A DNA stretch of 64,000 nucleotides from Diphasiastrum complanatum (GCA_029204225.1 CM055094.1:71277223-71341222); one strand, 5' to 3'. Shown: positions 23,640-35,997, counted from the first letter of the stretch. Notes: generated from the letters alone by a model not told the origin. A program made the numbers and translations.

Positions 23640-25080
23640 TTATTGTGGCTATGAGGGGTCGAGGCCCTCGTTCAGACTCAACTTTCGCCCATAGTAGGCT
23701 TCGAAGGAAGTCTTCGACTCGACTGTTTTGGTGCTTGAATAATTTTGTAGATAGTAAGTTGTTGAAACTACTTCAGTCCAAAAATTCTTGGGTAGCTATG
23801 CATTCGATATCATTGTTTGTGTTGCATCAAGCAATGTTCAATGCTACTCCATTCAATTGTGGGGTGTAGTTGGTGGTAAACCGATGATGTATGCTGCACG
23901 AAGATAGATAGTCGGACATTTTGTATGACATGTATTCTCCCCCACAATCTATGCGTAGGGTCTTGAGTTTTTGACTAGTCTGTGTCTCAACAAACTGCTT
24001 GAATTCTTTGAAGTAGTTGAATACCTCATATTTGTTTTTGATGAACATTGTCTCGGTAAATCTCGAATAGTCATCGATAAAAGATATTTCCTCAGTTATG
24101 TTGGACATATATTTCAATATCCTTTAATGATTAAGTATGGTTATGGATATCAATGAGTTATAATTGACGAATTGTAAATAGGTACTTGATTCTTATCAGA
24201 TGATTATTTGAAAATGCAACGATTCTTAAGTATGATCTATTGAATGCATTAAGAATTTAGACCAGTATGCTGAAAATCTAAATCTAGCCTAGTAAGCACA
24301 TCTCACACGAGGCAACATTAATGCTCAAATCTTTAACCATACTATTGTGATGCATGTACAAGATTGCTCTCATGTTTAAGTGTCCCAATCCTTGATGTCA
24401 TAATTGGGCATTTGAATTACTTACATTTGCAGCACGTGCATAATCATGACTCAAGATATACAAATTACATTCTTTGTTTGCAGAGAGGATTTCATTAGAT
24501 TCATCATCTAGAACAATACATTGTGTAGAGTTGAACAAAGCTCTATAGCCTTGATTTGTAATCTTGCATATAGACAATAAATTCTTTGTTAATTTGGATA
24601 CATAAAGTACTCCATCAAGTATTCTAGAAATGTCATCTGAAAATCAAAGACAAATTGATCCTTGGCCTTTGATCTTGTGGAGCTTGAGTCACCGAAGTAG
24701 AATACTTGGAATCTGATACTGTGAGCTGTTCGAAAAGGAACTTGCATAGAGTCATGTGCTGAGAAGCACCTGAATTGAAATACCATTGATGGGTCCCTCT
24801 ACTTCGTTGATCTTGTACCATCTGTAGCGTCGGATCTTCGTGGGAGTTTCTAGCAGAACTAGAACTTCCTTCATGTTGTTGCTGCATCTTTTTCTTTGCT
24901 TTGACAATCCTTAATGTCGTGGTTAGTTCTCTTGCACTACTTGAAAAAAGAATTTGTTCTTCAACTTTTGTAGAACTTCATGTTGTTGCTACATCTTTTT
25001 CTTTGCTTTGACAATCCTTAATGTCACGGTTAGTTCTCTTGCACTACTTGAAAAAGAATTTGGTCTTCAACTTTTGTTGT
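23640..25080 (-). pseudogene. Copia element C: zinc knuckle, protease and integrase portions
   Basis: Reading leftward on the minus strand: a degenerate zinc-knuckle region ending DIKDC (about 24,900-25,075) that contains a tandem duplication of about 105 bp; the protease motif WYFNSGASQHMT (24,720-24,790; the catalytic Asp of DSGA is changed to Asn); the GAG-pre-integrase region; and the integrase core with FIDDYSRF, LRIDCGGEY and TPQLNGVA (23,827-24,117). Out-of-frame remains such as FEAYYGRKLSLN follow to about 23,650. Reverse transcriptase and RNase H are absent. The matching Gag N-terminus lies at 35,329-35,929, across inserted element B. Confidence 0.7.
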
Positions 25081-25407
25081 TGTCGAACAATTAAGCATTA
25101 AATTATCAGACAAATAATTTGTCGCAAAACGCTAGACAAATAATTACTCGTGAAGAACTACAGGAACGCATACATTCTGAGACAAAGCTGAACACAATAA
25201 AGATAGTATTGATTCAGTATGAAAACAAAACAGAAGTAAATGAGTACAATAAGTTGTGGATCAAAGCCACGTACTCTATGCTATCTCTGAGTGGCTAAAA
25301 TGAAAGTCTGAATTAAGCACAATGCTAATAAGCAGTAGCCGAATAGCAATCTCTAAAACAACTCTAAGAAGTGAACTAGAATGCTCATGAGTGTTCAAGC
25401 TTGCAGG

Positions 25408-25477
<70 letters not shown>

Positions 25478-26069
25478 ATTCAAATGCTTGATGATTGATA
25501 ATTTGATTTGATAATAAAACTGTATGAATATGAACAGCTACTTACACTAAGAAATTAATTGCGATCAATTGTGATCGCCAGTTGGCTGGTGATCCGCTGG
25601 CATCCATCCAGTTCCTTGTCATTGATTGCTGATAAGCGGTGGAAATTGGTCGTAAAAAGTCTATTTGCATAAATGAACCAAACTGTCACTTCTGTAGAAA
25701 TGAATTAAAACAGCCATAGGTGACACTGTCGCAAAAAGGTGATAGTGTCGAGATTTTGCAGAAAACCTGACAGTGCCTTAAAATCTCTTTTAGGGCTGTC
25801 CCACACTTTGCCAGAGTCTTTTTTTTAGCATTTGAGGCTCTTTGGAAAAAGAAAAAAATGTGACTATGCATATTTGCACGAGATTCCTAACAGGCAAAAA
25901 AATGCGATACTGCATTTTTACACGAGATTTCTAACAGGCGAAAAAGACGACACTGTTGTCAAACTCCGTGTATTTCTACAGATTGTGTAAAAACACTTGT
26001 GATTTTGCAGACTGTATAAAAACACAAGAAAATCCGCAGAACTGGATAAACAAGGGATGAAGATTTGCA
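25081..26069 (-). mobile_element. Candidate 3' LTR of copia element B (1-kb repeat, left copy)
   Basis: A 0.99-kb stretch from TGTCGAACAATTAAGC to GATGAAGATTTGCA is repeated in the same orientation at 34,305-35,328. Both copies carry an (AG)n tract and similar text throughout. This copy has TG...CA ends and lies just past the RNase H end of element B, as a 3' LTR should. No clear polypurine tract or target-site duplication was found, so the LTR interpretation is likely but not proven. Confidence 0.6.
25410..25471 (+). repeat. (AG)n microsatellite inside the LTR-like repeat
   Basis: About 31 AG units, with a tract of similar length at the equivalent place in the right copy (34,636-34,697). 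Confidence 0.95.
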
Positions 26070-27632
26070 TGTTTGGCATCAGGGACATCCAAAACAAATA
26101 CACTCTCGCATAGGAGGCTTGTACATATTAGCGTAAGCTCATTACAAACACTGGCCACAAGGAAAGACATGTTGAAAGGATTTGATTATAATATCGACAA
26201 TGATAAGTAGATATGAGTCTGACCTCTTCGTTGAGAACTTTGCTTCTGACGAAATGATACTTCAGTTCAATGTGCTTACTCCTAGAATGAAATCTAGGGT
26301 TGGCTGATAAAACAATGGCGTTTTGATTATCACAAAATAATGTCGTCGAAGCATATTGATTCAGACCGATATCTAAGAGTAAGTTCCTCAACCAAATTGC
26401 TTCCTTTGTAGCTTGAGAGGCTGCAATATACTTTGATTCAGTGGAAGATAGAGCCATTGAAGATTGCTTGTGACTGTTTCAAGAAATTGAACCATTGTTG
26501 AGGAAGAATGTAAATCCGAAAGTGGATTTATGAGTGTCTACATCTCCTGCCCAACTTGCATATGTGTTACCATTGAGTAAATTGAGTTTTTCATTGCCAA
26601 CTGCTCCATAACAAATTCAAAAGTCCATTGTAGCTCGAAGATATTTCATGACTCTGATAAGAGCCTTCCAATGTGTTATACCAGGATTAGTCATAAACTG
26701 ACTGAGAGGGCTGACTACAAAAGCTATGTCTGGCCTAGTACAGATCATGGCGTACATAAGAGATCCTATAATGGAATGGTAAGGATACTCACGCATCTGC
26801 TACTTCTTGTGAATTGTTTGGGGACACCGGTCCTTTGACAATTTGAGACTTGGTTCCATTTGTGAGAGATCTAACTTGCAATTCATCAGATTATATTTGA
26901 CTCACATGTTGTAGATGTACCTCTGTTGTGTAATGTAGACCAACTTTTATTTTTTGTCTTTGTGGATTTGTATACCAAGGCAGAAATGAGCTTCGCCCAG
27001 ATCAGTCATGTCGAATTCGGAAGATAGCATTGTCTTGGCCTCTTTTATCAAATCGGTATTGTTGCTGAAAAGCAATGTATCATCCACGTATAAAGTGATA
27101 ATGATAAAAGACTGCTGCATTGATTTGAAGTAAACATTTGAATCTGAAGAGCTAGGTGTGTAGCCATGATCAATAAGGAAAGTATTGGTCCTTTGAAACC
27201 ATGCTCAAGCAGATTGCTTCAAGCCATAAAGTGCCTTATGGAGTTTACACACATGGTTGTGTTTACCCTCAATAATATAAGCTTCGGGTTGCACCATGTA
27301 AATGTCTTCTTCGATAACTCCATTGAGATATGATGTTTGTACATCCATTTGATATATTTCTAAATCTGCTACAGTGGCAAATGATAGCAAAAGTCAAATA
27401 GAAGAATGCTTGTCTACTGGACTAAATGTCTCAGTGTAATCGGGTGTAATCGGCGTTGTATCAACTACGTTTCTACTAGCAGGTAATTCGACAATTGTCC
27501 ATGTCTGGTTCTTGAGAAGAGATGAATATTCTTTATCCATAGCTTCTTTCCAGATATCTGAACCAGGCTGACTGAGTGCCTCTTAGATAGACGTTGGTTC
27601 CTAAACAAGATAGGCTGCAGACACGTCGATAT
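26070..27632 (-). pseudogene. Copia element B: reverse transcriptase and RNase H half
   Basis: On the minus strand from 27,627: the pol linker EALSQPGSDIWKEAMDKEYS and NQTWTIVELP, then RT with YQMDVQTSYLNGVIEEDIYM (27,205-27,390), HKALYGLKQSA, the catalytic YVDD at 27,090-27,079, and RNase H with MALSSTESKYIAASQATKEA (26,400-26,457) and LFCDNQNAIVLSANP. Several stops and shifts are present. The upstream half lies at 33,040-34,304; the pol frame continues across element A, showing that A inserted into B. Confidence 0.85.
27628..27632 (+). repeat. Target-site duplication of element A, left (gatat)
   Basis: GATAT immediately left of the TG of the A 5' LTR equals GATAT at 33,040-33,044 immediately right of the CA of its 3' LTR. 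Confidence 0.9.
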
Positions 27633-27985
27633 TGTGAAGAATTGAAAAAGATTATCTATGTTAGATATACGGGTCTTATGTTTTTTACATCAAGCATCTA
27701 GGTGTAGGATGTTGATAGGAATAAATTTGGCATAGATGGCAAATTATGCATTTCCACTTGTAATGCCACTATTGAGCCAAAATAGAGTAAGAGGCTAAAC
27801 ACGTGCCAATTAGAGTGTAGACAAGTGTAAAGCTTTTGTTTGATGAATTCCAAGAGGTCCAATAGGATTTAGAGGTGGAACCTTGTGAGGTCCAATAGGA
27901 AATTGAGGTGTGCTTGAATATAGTCCAATAGAATTAAGAGGTGCATGGATCAATGATCCAATAGGATCAAGAGGTGACAAAATAT
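27633..27985 (+). mobile_element. 5' LTR of copia element A, 3' part missing
   Basis: Nearly identical to the first 350 bp of the 3' LTR (32,303-33,039) and of the LTR at 62,980, starting TGTGAAGAATTG. After about 27,985 the match stops: about 385 bp of LTR, including its CA end, and the primer-binding site are absent. It is flanked by the intact TSD. Confidence 0.85.
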
Positions 27986-28411
27986 GGTTAGGTAGAGGGT
28001 TAGGTAGGGCACCTAGACCTGGGTGGACACATCTGGTTTGGTCAAGAGATTGCTTGGTTGATCCAAAATCACAGTTGTATGCTTGCCAATCTCACCTATA
28101 TGTGATCTAGGCACTGTTTTGAGATCTTAGCCATTTTGTTTCATGCAATATCACTGTATTTGAGTCAAATTTGGTTTCTTAGAGTACTTCACACATGCTA
28201 AGAGTGTTTGATCCTAACTTTGCCTATACTCCATCATTTGATGTGAAATAGATCTTGTGTTAGAGAGATTTGTGTAGCTAGTAAGAATCGATTCACAAAT
28301 AGTTGCAAGATCTTTCATAAAAGGAGATATTACTCTATTATTGGATCCTATTGAGAGTGTGTAGCAACATTTATCGTTCATCATTTGAGTTTTCTTCATT
28401 TCAAATTTCTT
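27986..28411 (+). other. Non-LTR filler between truncated LTR and gag of element A
   Basis: This 0.4 kb does not match the remaining LTR, shows no TGGTATCAGAGC, and contains a short GGTTAGGTAGAGGGTTAGGTAGGG repeat at its left edge. It could be the original 5' UTR plus unrelated sequence joined by deletion. Confidence 0.5.
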
Positions 28412-31400
28412 CAATGGGTTCATCCTTGTTGGAACCAAGTGAAAGATTGATCACTTCAAACTATTCAATTTGGAAAATGAGGATGGAGTCCATCTTGATC
28501 CTTCAAGACGTGATGGACATAGTTCTTGGCCTTGAAGAAGAACCACAAGTTCTTTAAGAGGTTCAAAAATACAAAAAGAGAGCTAGGATGGCTCTCCACT
28601 ACATTAAGATGAATGTGTCTAATGAGATATTGAGGGAGATAGGTACTTGTACAACAACCAAAGAAGCTTGGGATTGTCTCAAGGCTAAGAATACCTCTAG
28701 GCTTCTCACTCTTAGGAATCAAATCTTTCAAAGTAGCCAAAAGACTGATGAGAGTGCATCTAGTTATGTTTTGAGAGTAAAAGATATTCATAGAGAACTT
28801 GCTTGTATTGGTGATTCCATCAATCAAAATGAGCTAGTTCAAGTCATTCTCAATGGCTTGAGAAGTGAATTTGATAACCTTGTCCAATCCTATGCCATTA
28901 AGGAGGAGCTACCAAGTTTGGAGGCTATCCAAAGTGTGCTAATTTCGGAAGAATCAAGACAAGAGTACAAGCTCTTGAGGATGGACAAGCTTTCTCTCAC
29001 TCATAATGATGGCAAAGCTCTCTTTGCCAAGAATAAGCACAAAGGGAGGAGCAAGAACCAACATCAACAATCTTCAAGCAAGGACAAAGTCAAATCCAAA
29101 GACAAAGATGAGGAGGAAGATGATTCCTCTAATGCTTCATCATCCAAGCTCAAGAAGAAGAAGATCAAGTGCTTTTATTGTGGCAAGAAAGGTCATTATG
29201 CCAGCAATTGCTTCAAGAAGAGGAATCAACTCAACCAAGCCAACAATACCAATGAGAAGGAAGACACTATTGCAAGTGATGGAGAGGGATCTCTTATGGT
29301 CTCTAGTTTCTCATCTACTCCTTTCAAGAAGGACGGCCTATGGTATATTGATAGTGGAGCCTCTTCACATATGTGTAGCTCCAAGGACTCTTTCTCTTCT
29401 ATTGCACCTTATGATGGAGTCAATAAATCAATATACACTGCAAATGATTTTGAGTGTCCTGTTGAAAGCATAGGGAACATTCCCTTGAAGCTTGCATCCT
29501 CTAAAGTTCTTTCTGTCTCTAAAGTTCTTTATGTACCTAAGCTTACCAAGAATCTTATTAGTGTTGGCCAATTGCTTGATAATGGCCTTGATGTAAAATT
29601 CAATGTTGATACTTGCACTATCAAGAGGAATGATGAGATACTTGCATTAGGATCTAGATTTGGTGGCATCTATAAACTAGATCCAAATGAGCATGTGAAT
29701 GCTTGTAATGTTGCTCTTGTGAACAAGCTCTCTATGGAGGAATTATGGCATAGGAGGTTGGGACATCCTAACCACAAATCCATGCTCTCTATGATCAAAT
29801 AAGCCAAAGCTATTGGCTTGCCAAAGTCACTCTCCAAGAAGATCAAGCCTTGTGAGGCTTGTGCTATTGCTAAATCTCACAAAAAGCCATTTACAAGATC
29901 TTCTATCAAAAGCAAGCATCCTTTGGAGTTAATCCACCCGGATGTGCATTTCTCATCAACTACAAGCAAGGGAGGAGCCACTTGTTTTGTTACTTTCATT
30001 GATGATTACACAAGATTCAATATCTTCTTGCTTCTAAATCTATGGTGTTTGATCATTTCCTTATTTTCAAAGCTTATGTAGAGAAGCAATTCTCATTCAA
30101 GATTAAAGCTATTAGAAGTGATGGAGGTGGTGAATATATCTCCAATAAATTTCAAGATTGTTGTGAGCTTGAAGGCATTAAAAGAGAGTTTTCTTGTGCC
30201 TACTCTCCATCTCAAAATGGAGTGGCCGAGAGAAAGAATAGATCTCTATGTGAATGTGCAAAATCTATGAGAATTGAGGCATCTTTGCCCAAAGATTTTT
30301 GGGGAGAAGCCATTAATTGTGCAAATTATCTTTGCAATAGGCTCCCACATATAGCTCTTGGAGGAAAGTCACCATATTTTTTAAGAAGCCTAAGGTTGAT
30401 CACCTTAGAGTTTTTAGATGCTTATGCTTTGTCCATATTCCCTTGGAAACAAGGAACAAGGAAGATCCTAGTGCATTCAAAGGGCTCATGGTTGGATACT
30501 CATCCACCAAGAAGGCCTATAGAGTCTTTATACTCTCTACTTCTCAAGTTATTGAAAGTAGAGATGTTGTCTTTCATGAAGTTACACTCATCTTTTGAAG
30601 AGGCCGAGATCAAGAAATCTATGGATGCATCATCAACTATTGATCTTGAAGACAATCATGATGTGATGGGGTCTCATATGATGACAAAGGCAAACAAGTG
30701 GATCTTGATTCCACTAATTATGTTTTTTATGTCTCTCATGAAGAGCCAAAGAATGTACAAGAGGCACTCAATACCAAGGAGTGGTATGATGCCATGAAGC
30801 AAGAGTATGATGCATTGATCACCAACAATACTTGGGAGCTTGTGGATCCTCCATCCAACAAGCATGTGATTGGTTGCAAGTGGGTATTTTGGATCAAGTT
30901 CAATCATGATGGCACCATAAACAAGCATAAAGCAAGATTATGTGCCAAAGGATTTGCTCAAATCCATGGTCTTGATTATAAGGAGACCTTTGCACCTGTT
31001 GCAAAGATGGTGACAATAAGAATTCTTATTTCTCTTGCTTGTTTTTTTCAAGTGGAAGGTGTTCCAATTAGATGTATTCAATGCTTTTCTAAATGATTAT
31101 CTTGAGGAGGAGATCTATATGGAACAACCTCAAGGATTCATCAAGGATGAGTCCAAAGTGTGCTTGCTCCTCAAAAGTCTTTATGGACTCAAACAAGCAC
31201 CAAGATCATGGTATTCAAGACTTAACTCTTTTCTTATCTCACTAGGATTTACTCTTAGTGACTATGATCCTTCCATGTATCTAAAGTTTGTTGATAGCAA
31301 TATTGTCATTCTTCTAATTTATGTTGATGACATTAGTCTTTGTGGAAGTTGTATCAAGCTAGTTGATGAAACCAAGCTAGCACTTGGATGTGAGTTTAAA

Positions 31401-32284
31401 ATGCAAGATCTAGGAGAGATGCATTACATCCTAGGCCTAGAAATTGACTTTTATAAAAATCATGTCTCTATATGCCAATCTAGATATGCTCACTCTATGT
31501 TGAAAAAATTCCATATGGAAAATTCTAAGAGCATAGATACTCCAATGGAGCAAATTGTAAAAGATCCTATTAAAGGTGATGAAAGATCCTTTGAGGACAT
31601 CACACTTTTTAGGAGTCTTGTAGGCTCCTTGATTTGGCTTACAATTACTAGGCCCGATCTAAGTTTTTGTGTGCACAAATTGAGTCAATTTATGCAAGAT
31701 CCTAAGATCCATCATTGGAAGATGGCCAAGAGGATTTTAAGATATGTATCTTCATCTTGTAATTATGGTCTACTCTATAAAAGTGAAGATCTATCCATTA
31801 TTGGCTACTCGGATTCGGACTTTGCAAGTGACAAGATGGATCGAAAGTCTATTAGTGCATACACTATCTTTCTTGGAGGCAATCTAATATCTTGGCTTTC
31901 CAAAAAGCAAGATACTATATCTCTCTCTTCATGTGAGGCCGAGTACAAAGCACTCACTACAACTACCAAAGAAGTTCTTTGGATCAAGAGGTTATTAATG
32001 GAGCTAAAGTGCATCAAGGAGGATGATCTACCAAGATCAAGTGTGATAACATCTCGGCCCAAGCTCTTGCCAATAGTCCCATATTTCATGCAAGAATCAA
32101 GCACATAGAAGTGGCACACCATTTTGTGAGAGAAAAGCTTATTGGAGGAGAAATCTATTTGGAGCATGTCAACTCATCCTCTTGTATTGCCGATCTACTC
32201 ACCAAGCCTTTGAGCAAAAGTGCTTTCATCAAGCATAGATCTAATCTTGGAGTTATATCAAGATCAATGCTCAAATCTTCATAG
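28412..32284 (+). pseudogene. Copia element A gag-pol (nearly complete, frameshifted)
   Basis: All copia domains occur in order. Gag starts MGSSLLEPSERLITSNYSIW with one TAG at about 28,555. The zinc knuckle CFYCGKKGHYASNC is at 29,170-29,215, protease WYIDSGASSHMC at 29,340-29,375 and GAG-pre-integrase LWHRRLGHPNHKSM at 29,745-29,785. Integrase has FIDDYTRF, IRSDGGGEYIS and YSPSQNGVAERKNR (29,990-30,240). Reverse transcriptase has WVFWIKFNHDGTINKHKARL, QLDVFNAFLND and YVDD at 31,320-31,331. RNase H has SDSDFASD and LSSCEAEYKALT, with its end in another frame to 32,284. At least five stops or shifts (about 28,555; 29,800; 30,040; 30,380; 31,040) make it non-autonomous now. The fragments are clearly copia with order gag-pro-int-RT-RH. 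Confidence 0.93.
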
Positions 32285-32302
32285 GTAATTTTTTAGGAGG
32301 AG

Positions 32303-33039
32303 TGTGAAGAATTGAAAAAGATTATCTATGGTAGATATAGGGGTCTTATGTTTTTTACATCAAGCATCTAGGTGTAGGATGTTGATAGGAATAAATTTGG
32401 CATAGATGGCAAATTATGCATTTCCACTTGTAATGCCACTATTGAGCCAAAATAGAGTAAGAGGCTAAACACGTGCCAATTTGAGTGTAGACAAGTGTAA
32501 AGCTTTTGTTTGATGAATTCCAAGAGGTCCAATAGGATTTAGAGGTGGAACCTTGTGAGGTCCAATAGGAAATTGAGGTGTGCTTGAATATAGTCCAATA
32601 GAATTAAGAGGTGCATGGATCAATGGTCCAATAGGATCAAGAGGTGAAAAAGTATGGTCCAATCATAGTTAAGCATAGTGGTAGCTCGTGGATCTACTAG
32701 TATCATTGTACTTCTCATTTTGGATCTAATTGATTTGGTGATTTCATGGATTTTGTGAGTTATTGGATTTCTAGCTTTATCTCTCTACCCGAGAGCTCAT
32801 GATGCTTTTTCTCTCTCTAGCTGAGGAGAGCAGTTTGTTTTTACTTAGATTATTTTTTGAATACTTCCCACACGTGTGAGTGAGAGTTGGAAGTGATTGA
32901 ATGCATGTAGTAGTGTGTTTTTGCCATAGATTCAAAGATAGATTTTGAATCTCAATCTAGTCTTGATCTTGGTGCATCTACACACTTTAGGAGATCACAA
33001 GTACATGTAGTGGACAGTCCACACATGTGAAATTCAACA
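32303..33039 (+). mobile_element. 3' LTR of copia element A
   Basis: Complete 737-bp LTR with TGTGAAGAATTG at the start and GTGAAATTCAACA at the end. A purine tract (AGGAGGAG) immediately precedes it at 32,295-32,302. It closely matches the LTR at 62,980-63,717. Contains repeated GGTCCAATAGGA-like words (five or more). The right TSD GATAT follows at 33,040-33,044. Confidence 0.93.
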
Positions 33040-34304
33040 GATATACCTCTCAGGTGGTTTGCTAGTCCTTGATGATCTTCTGGGTAATACAGGAAGTTAA
33101 TTATTTCCATCATGTTGTAGTTGCTGATTTGCAACATCATCATCTTTTGATTCATCGTTGATTTGTTGTTCGTCAAAAGCAGAAGAGCTTGGACCTTCAA
33201 TGGGAATAGTCGACTGAGAAACTGGAAAGTTCAGGAGAATCTGACAGGTCGGCTACATGGGGACTACCCTTTCCTTTGAGGTCTTGAAACTGATCTTCGA
33301 TGAAGATGACATCTCGGCTTGTGAATATCTTCGACTCGATGGGATCGAACAACTTGTAGTCTTGATCTGAAGTAGTGCAGCTAATGAAAACACATTTGAC
33401 ACTCTGGAAGTTGAGCTTCTTTCTGAGATCACGAGGTATCTGCGCAAAAATAGTACATCCAAAAATTCGTAAGTTTGATAAAGAGGGTTTGGTACCTGTC
33501 CAAACTTCGAATTGTGTTTCGTTTGAGAGGCCTTTAGTAGGACATCTGTTTTGAATATAGGTTGTTGTTGAAATAGCTTCAGCCCAGCTGTTCTTCTGGA
33601 GAATTCGTCAATAAAGGTAATGAAATACTTTGCATCTAGCAATGAAAGAGTTTGCATAGGTCCACATATATCTGTATGAACAACATCTAACAAACCTTTT
33701 GTTGCATGCCTATGGTTTCATCTAAAAGGAATCCTAGTCTGCTTTCCAAAGATGCAGCTATGACAGACAGGGAGATCGACCTTACCAGAAGGATAGTCGA
33801 GATCAAGAACCATGGATTGTTTGGACATGCTCAAAACATATGCATAATTCAAGTGTCCTAAGCGATGATGCCATAGTAATGCTTTATTGACTAGAACAGA
33901 GGTTTTTAAGTCTTGACTAGACTCAGAATAGCAATGTGCCAATCTATATAAGTAATCCTATCTCTTGCCGAGTGCAAGGATCTATTATTCCTATCAACAA
34001 TTTTGCATTGATCATATTCAAATTCTACCTTATGACCTAAATCTGTAATTCTACTTACTGATAATAGATTTGTAGAGAGTTTAGGAACATATAAGACCTT
34101 TGCTAGTAATTTAAATTGATCATGTTGAAATCACAATTTTACAGTACCTTCACCTTCAATAGTGTGAGTACTATTGTCACCAAGATGAACAAATTTCTTC
34201 GTGCTATAAGGCGTGTAGGATTGAAGATCTCACGTTGATTGGTCATATGTTGGTTTGATCTTATAGTAACTAACTTTGAAATCGCTAGATACTATAGTAT
34301 TACG
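33040..34304 (-). pseudogene. Copia element B: protease remnant and integrase half
   Basis: Minus strand, from the right: SNQHMTNQREIF, the tail of a protease active-site region whose DSGA part is lost (about 34,230); FVHLGDNSTHTIEGEGTVKL in a shifted frame; YVPKLSTNLLSVSRI; GAG-pre-integrase LLWHHRLGHLNYAYVLSM (33,830-33,900); integrase start VVHTDICGPM and FIDEFSRR (33,610-33,690), a deletion, then LRIFGCTIFAQIPRDLRKKL and the linker PRRSSRTSKPPERYI ending at the A insertion. Gag is entirely missing: only about 370 bp lie between the putative 5' LTR and GAG-pre-integrase. A weak primer-binding-site-like TAGTATCTAGCG lies at 34,294-34,283. Confidence 0.8.
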
Positions 34305-34632
34305 TAGCCAAACAATTAAGCATTAAATTATCAGACAAATAATTTGTCGCAAAACGCTAGACAAATAATTACTCGTGAAGAACTACAGGAACGCATACAT
34401 TCTGAGACAAAGCTGAACACAATAAAGATAGTATTGATTCAGTATGAAAACAAAACAGAAGTAAATGAGTACAATAAGTTGTGGATCAAAGCCACGTACT
34501 CTATGCTATCTCTGAGTGGCTAAAATGAAAGTCTGAATTAAGCACAATGCTGATAAGCAGTAGCCGAATAGCAATCTCTAAAACAACTCTAAGAAGTGAG
34601 CTATGATGCTCATGAGTATTCAAGCTCACAGG

Positions 34633-34698
<66 letters not shown>

Positions 34699-35328
34699 AA
34701 CTATTCAAATGCTTGCTAATTGATAATTTGATTTGATAATGAAACTATATGAATATGAACAGCTATATATACTAAGAAATTAGGTCGTCAATTGCGATCG
34801 CCAGTTGGCTGGTGATCCACTGGCATCCATCCGATTTCTTGTCATTGATTCCTGATAAGCGGTGGAAATTGGCCGTAAATAGTCTGTTAGCATGAATTGG
34901 CCGTAAACGGTCTGTCTGCATAAATGAACCAAACTGTCACTTCTACAAAAATGAACTAAAACAGCCACAGGTGACACTGTCGTAAAAAGGCGACAGTGTC
35001 GAGATTTTGCGAAAAACCCAACAGTGCCTTAAAATCTCTTTTAGGGTTGCTCCTTACTTTGTCAAAGTCATTTCCTTAACATTTGAGGCTCTTTGGAAAA
35101 AGCAGAAAATGCGACTCTGCATATTTGCACGAGATTCCTAACAGACGAAAAATGCGAAAAAGATGACACTACATTTTTACACGAGATTCCTGATAGGCAA
35201 AAAAGGCGACACTGTTGTCAAACTCCAGGTATTTTTGCAGACTGTGTAAAAACACTTGTAATTCTACAGATTGTGTAAAAACATGGGTAAATCTGCAGAA
35301 TTTGATAAACAATGGATGAAGATTAATA
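34305..35328 (-). mobile_element. Candidate 5' LTR of copia element B (1-kb repeat, right copy)
   Basis: Same-orientation copy of 25,081-26,069. Its ends appear mutated (TAGCC... and ...TTAATA instead of TG...CA). It has a short extra internal duplication around 'ggccgtaaa' (34,860-34,915), making it about 35 bp longer. It separates element B from the Gag N-terminus of element C. Confidence 0.6.
34636..34697 (+). repeat. (AG)n microsatellite inside the LTR-like repeat
   Basis: About 31 AG units at the position equivalent to 25,410-25,471 in the left copy. Confidence 0.95.
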
Positions 35329-35929
35329 CCGATTAGTCGATTAGTAAGAAGGAGAATAATCCAACACTTCTCACTTCTTCCTGCAGTAAACTTGTTGTTA
35401 GCTTCTATAGAGATAGCTCAAAAGTATTGCTCAAGAGCAATACTAAATTTTTGTAAGAAGGTGAAAGATTGGATAGAAGATACATATTATCATTTTCAAA
35501 CGCCACTGACAAATCTACTGCAACTAGATGATTAAGCAACTGTTTGAAATCATTTAGATGGTCATTGACTGAAGTTCTTTCACACATCTTGAGCGATAGA
35601 AATTTCTTTCTTAGAAAGAGACAAGTCATAACATTTGTTGTTTCATACAAATCAGTTATTATGTCCCATGTTTTTTTGGAAGTGAAACAGTTAGCTATGT
35701 GAGGTATTTGTGAATTTATTAGATTCAAAGATATGATGGCTAATGCTTTGCCATCTTTTGCTTTCCATGCGAGTAGCAATTTTGGTTCAGCCAATCTAGT
35801 TATCAAACCATTGACATATCCCCATAATTTTTTTTCGATCAGTATCATTCTCATCTTGAACTTTCGCATGTGAAAGTGATCACCGTTGAACTTATTGATC
35901 AATCGGATCTCAGAGGATGAACTCTCCAT
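35329..35929 (-). pseudogene. Copia element C: Gag N-terminal domain
   Basis: A 174-codon minus-strand frame starts MESSSSEIRLINKFNGDHFH at 35,929. It shows the copia Gag (UBN2-type) layout: KFKMRMILIEKKLWGYVNG, AWKAKDGKALAIISLNL, FTSKKTWDIITDLYETTN, then LSPSYKNLVLLLSNTFELSL. After one stop at 35,405 the frame continues with LTTSLLQEEVRS, the expected Gag helix, to about 35,330, where the B repeat begins. Zinc knuckle and protease of the same element are most likely those at 24,633-25,075. Confidence 0.8.
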
Positions 35930-35982
35930 GATTAAAGAGTGATTTAGTAGTAGCCATGAATTCTACTGATAATTTGAACCTA

Positions 35983-35993
35983 CTTTGATACCA
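35983..35993 (-). promoter_or_regulatory. Primer-binding site of element C
   Basis: On the minus strand TGGTATCAAAG lies four bases after the CCAACA end of the LTR, matching the first seven bases of the copia Met-tRNA site TGGTATCAGAGC and most of the rest. Confidence 0.75.
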
Positions 35994-35997
35994 CCTT

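Noticed and set aside
27986-28010. Telomere-like GGTTAGG repeats (GGTTAGGTAGAGGGTTAGG)
   Set aside because: Only two or three degenerate units, so chance or microhomology filler at the LTR deletion junction is more likely than a telomeric insertion.
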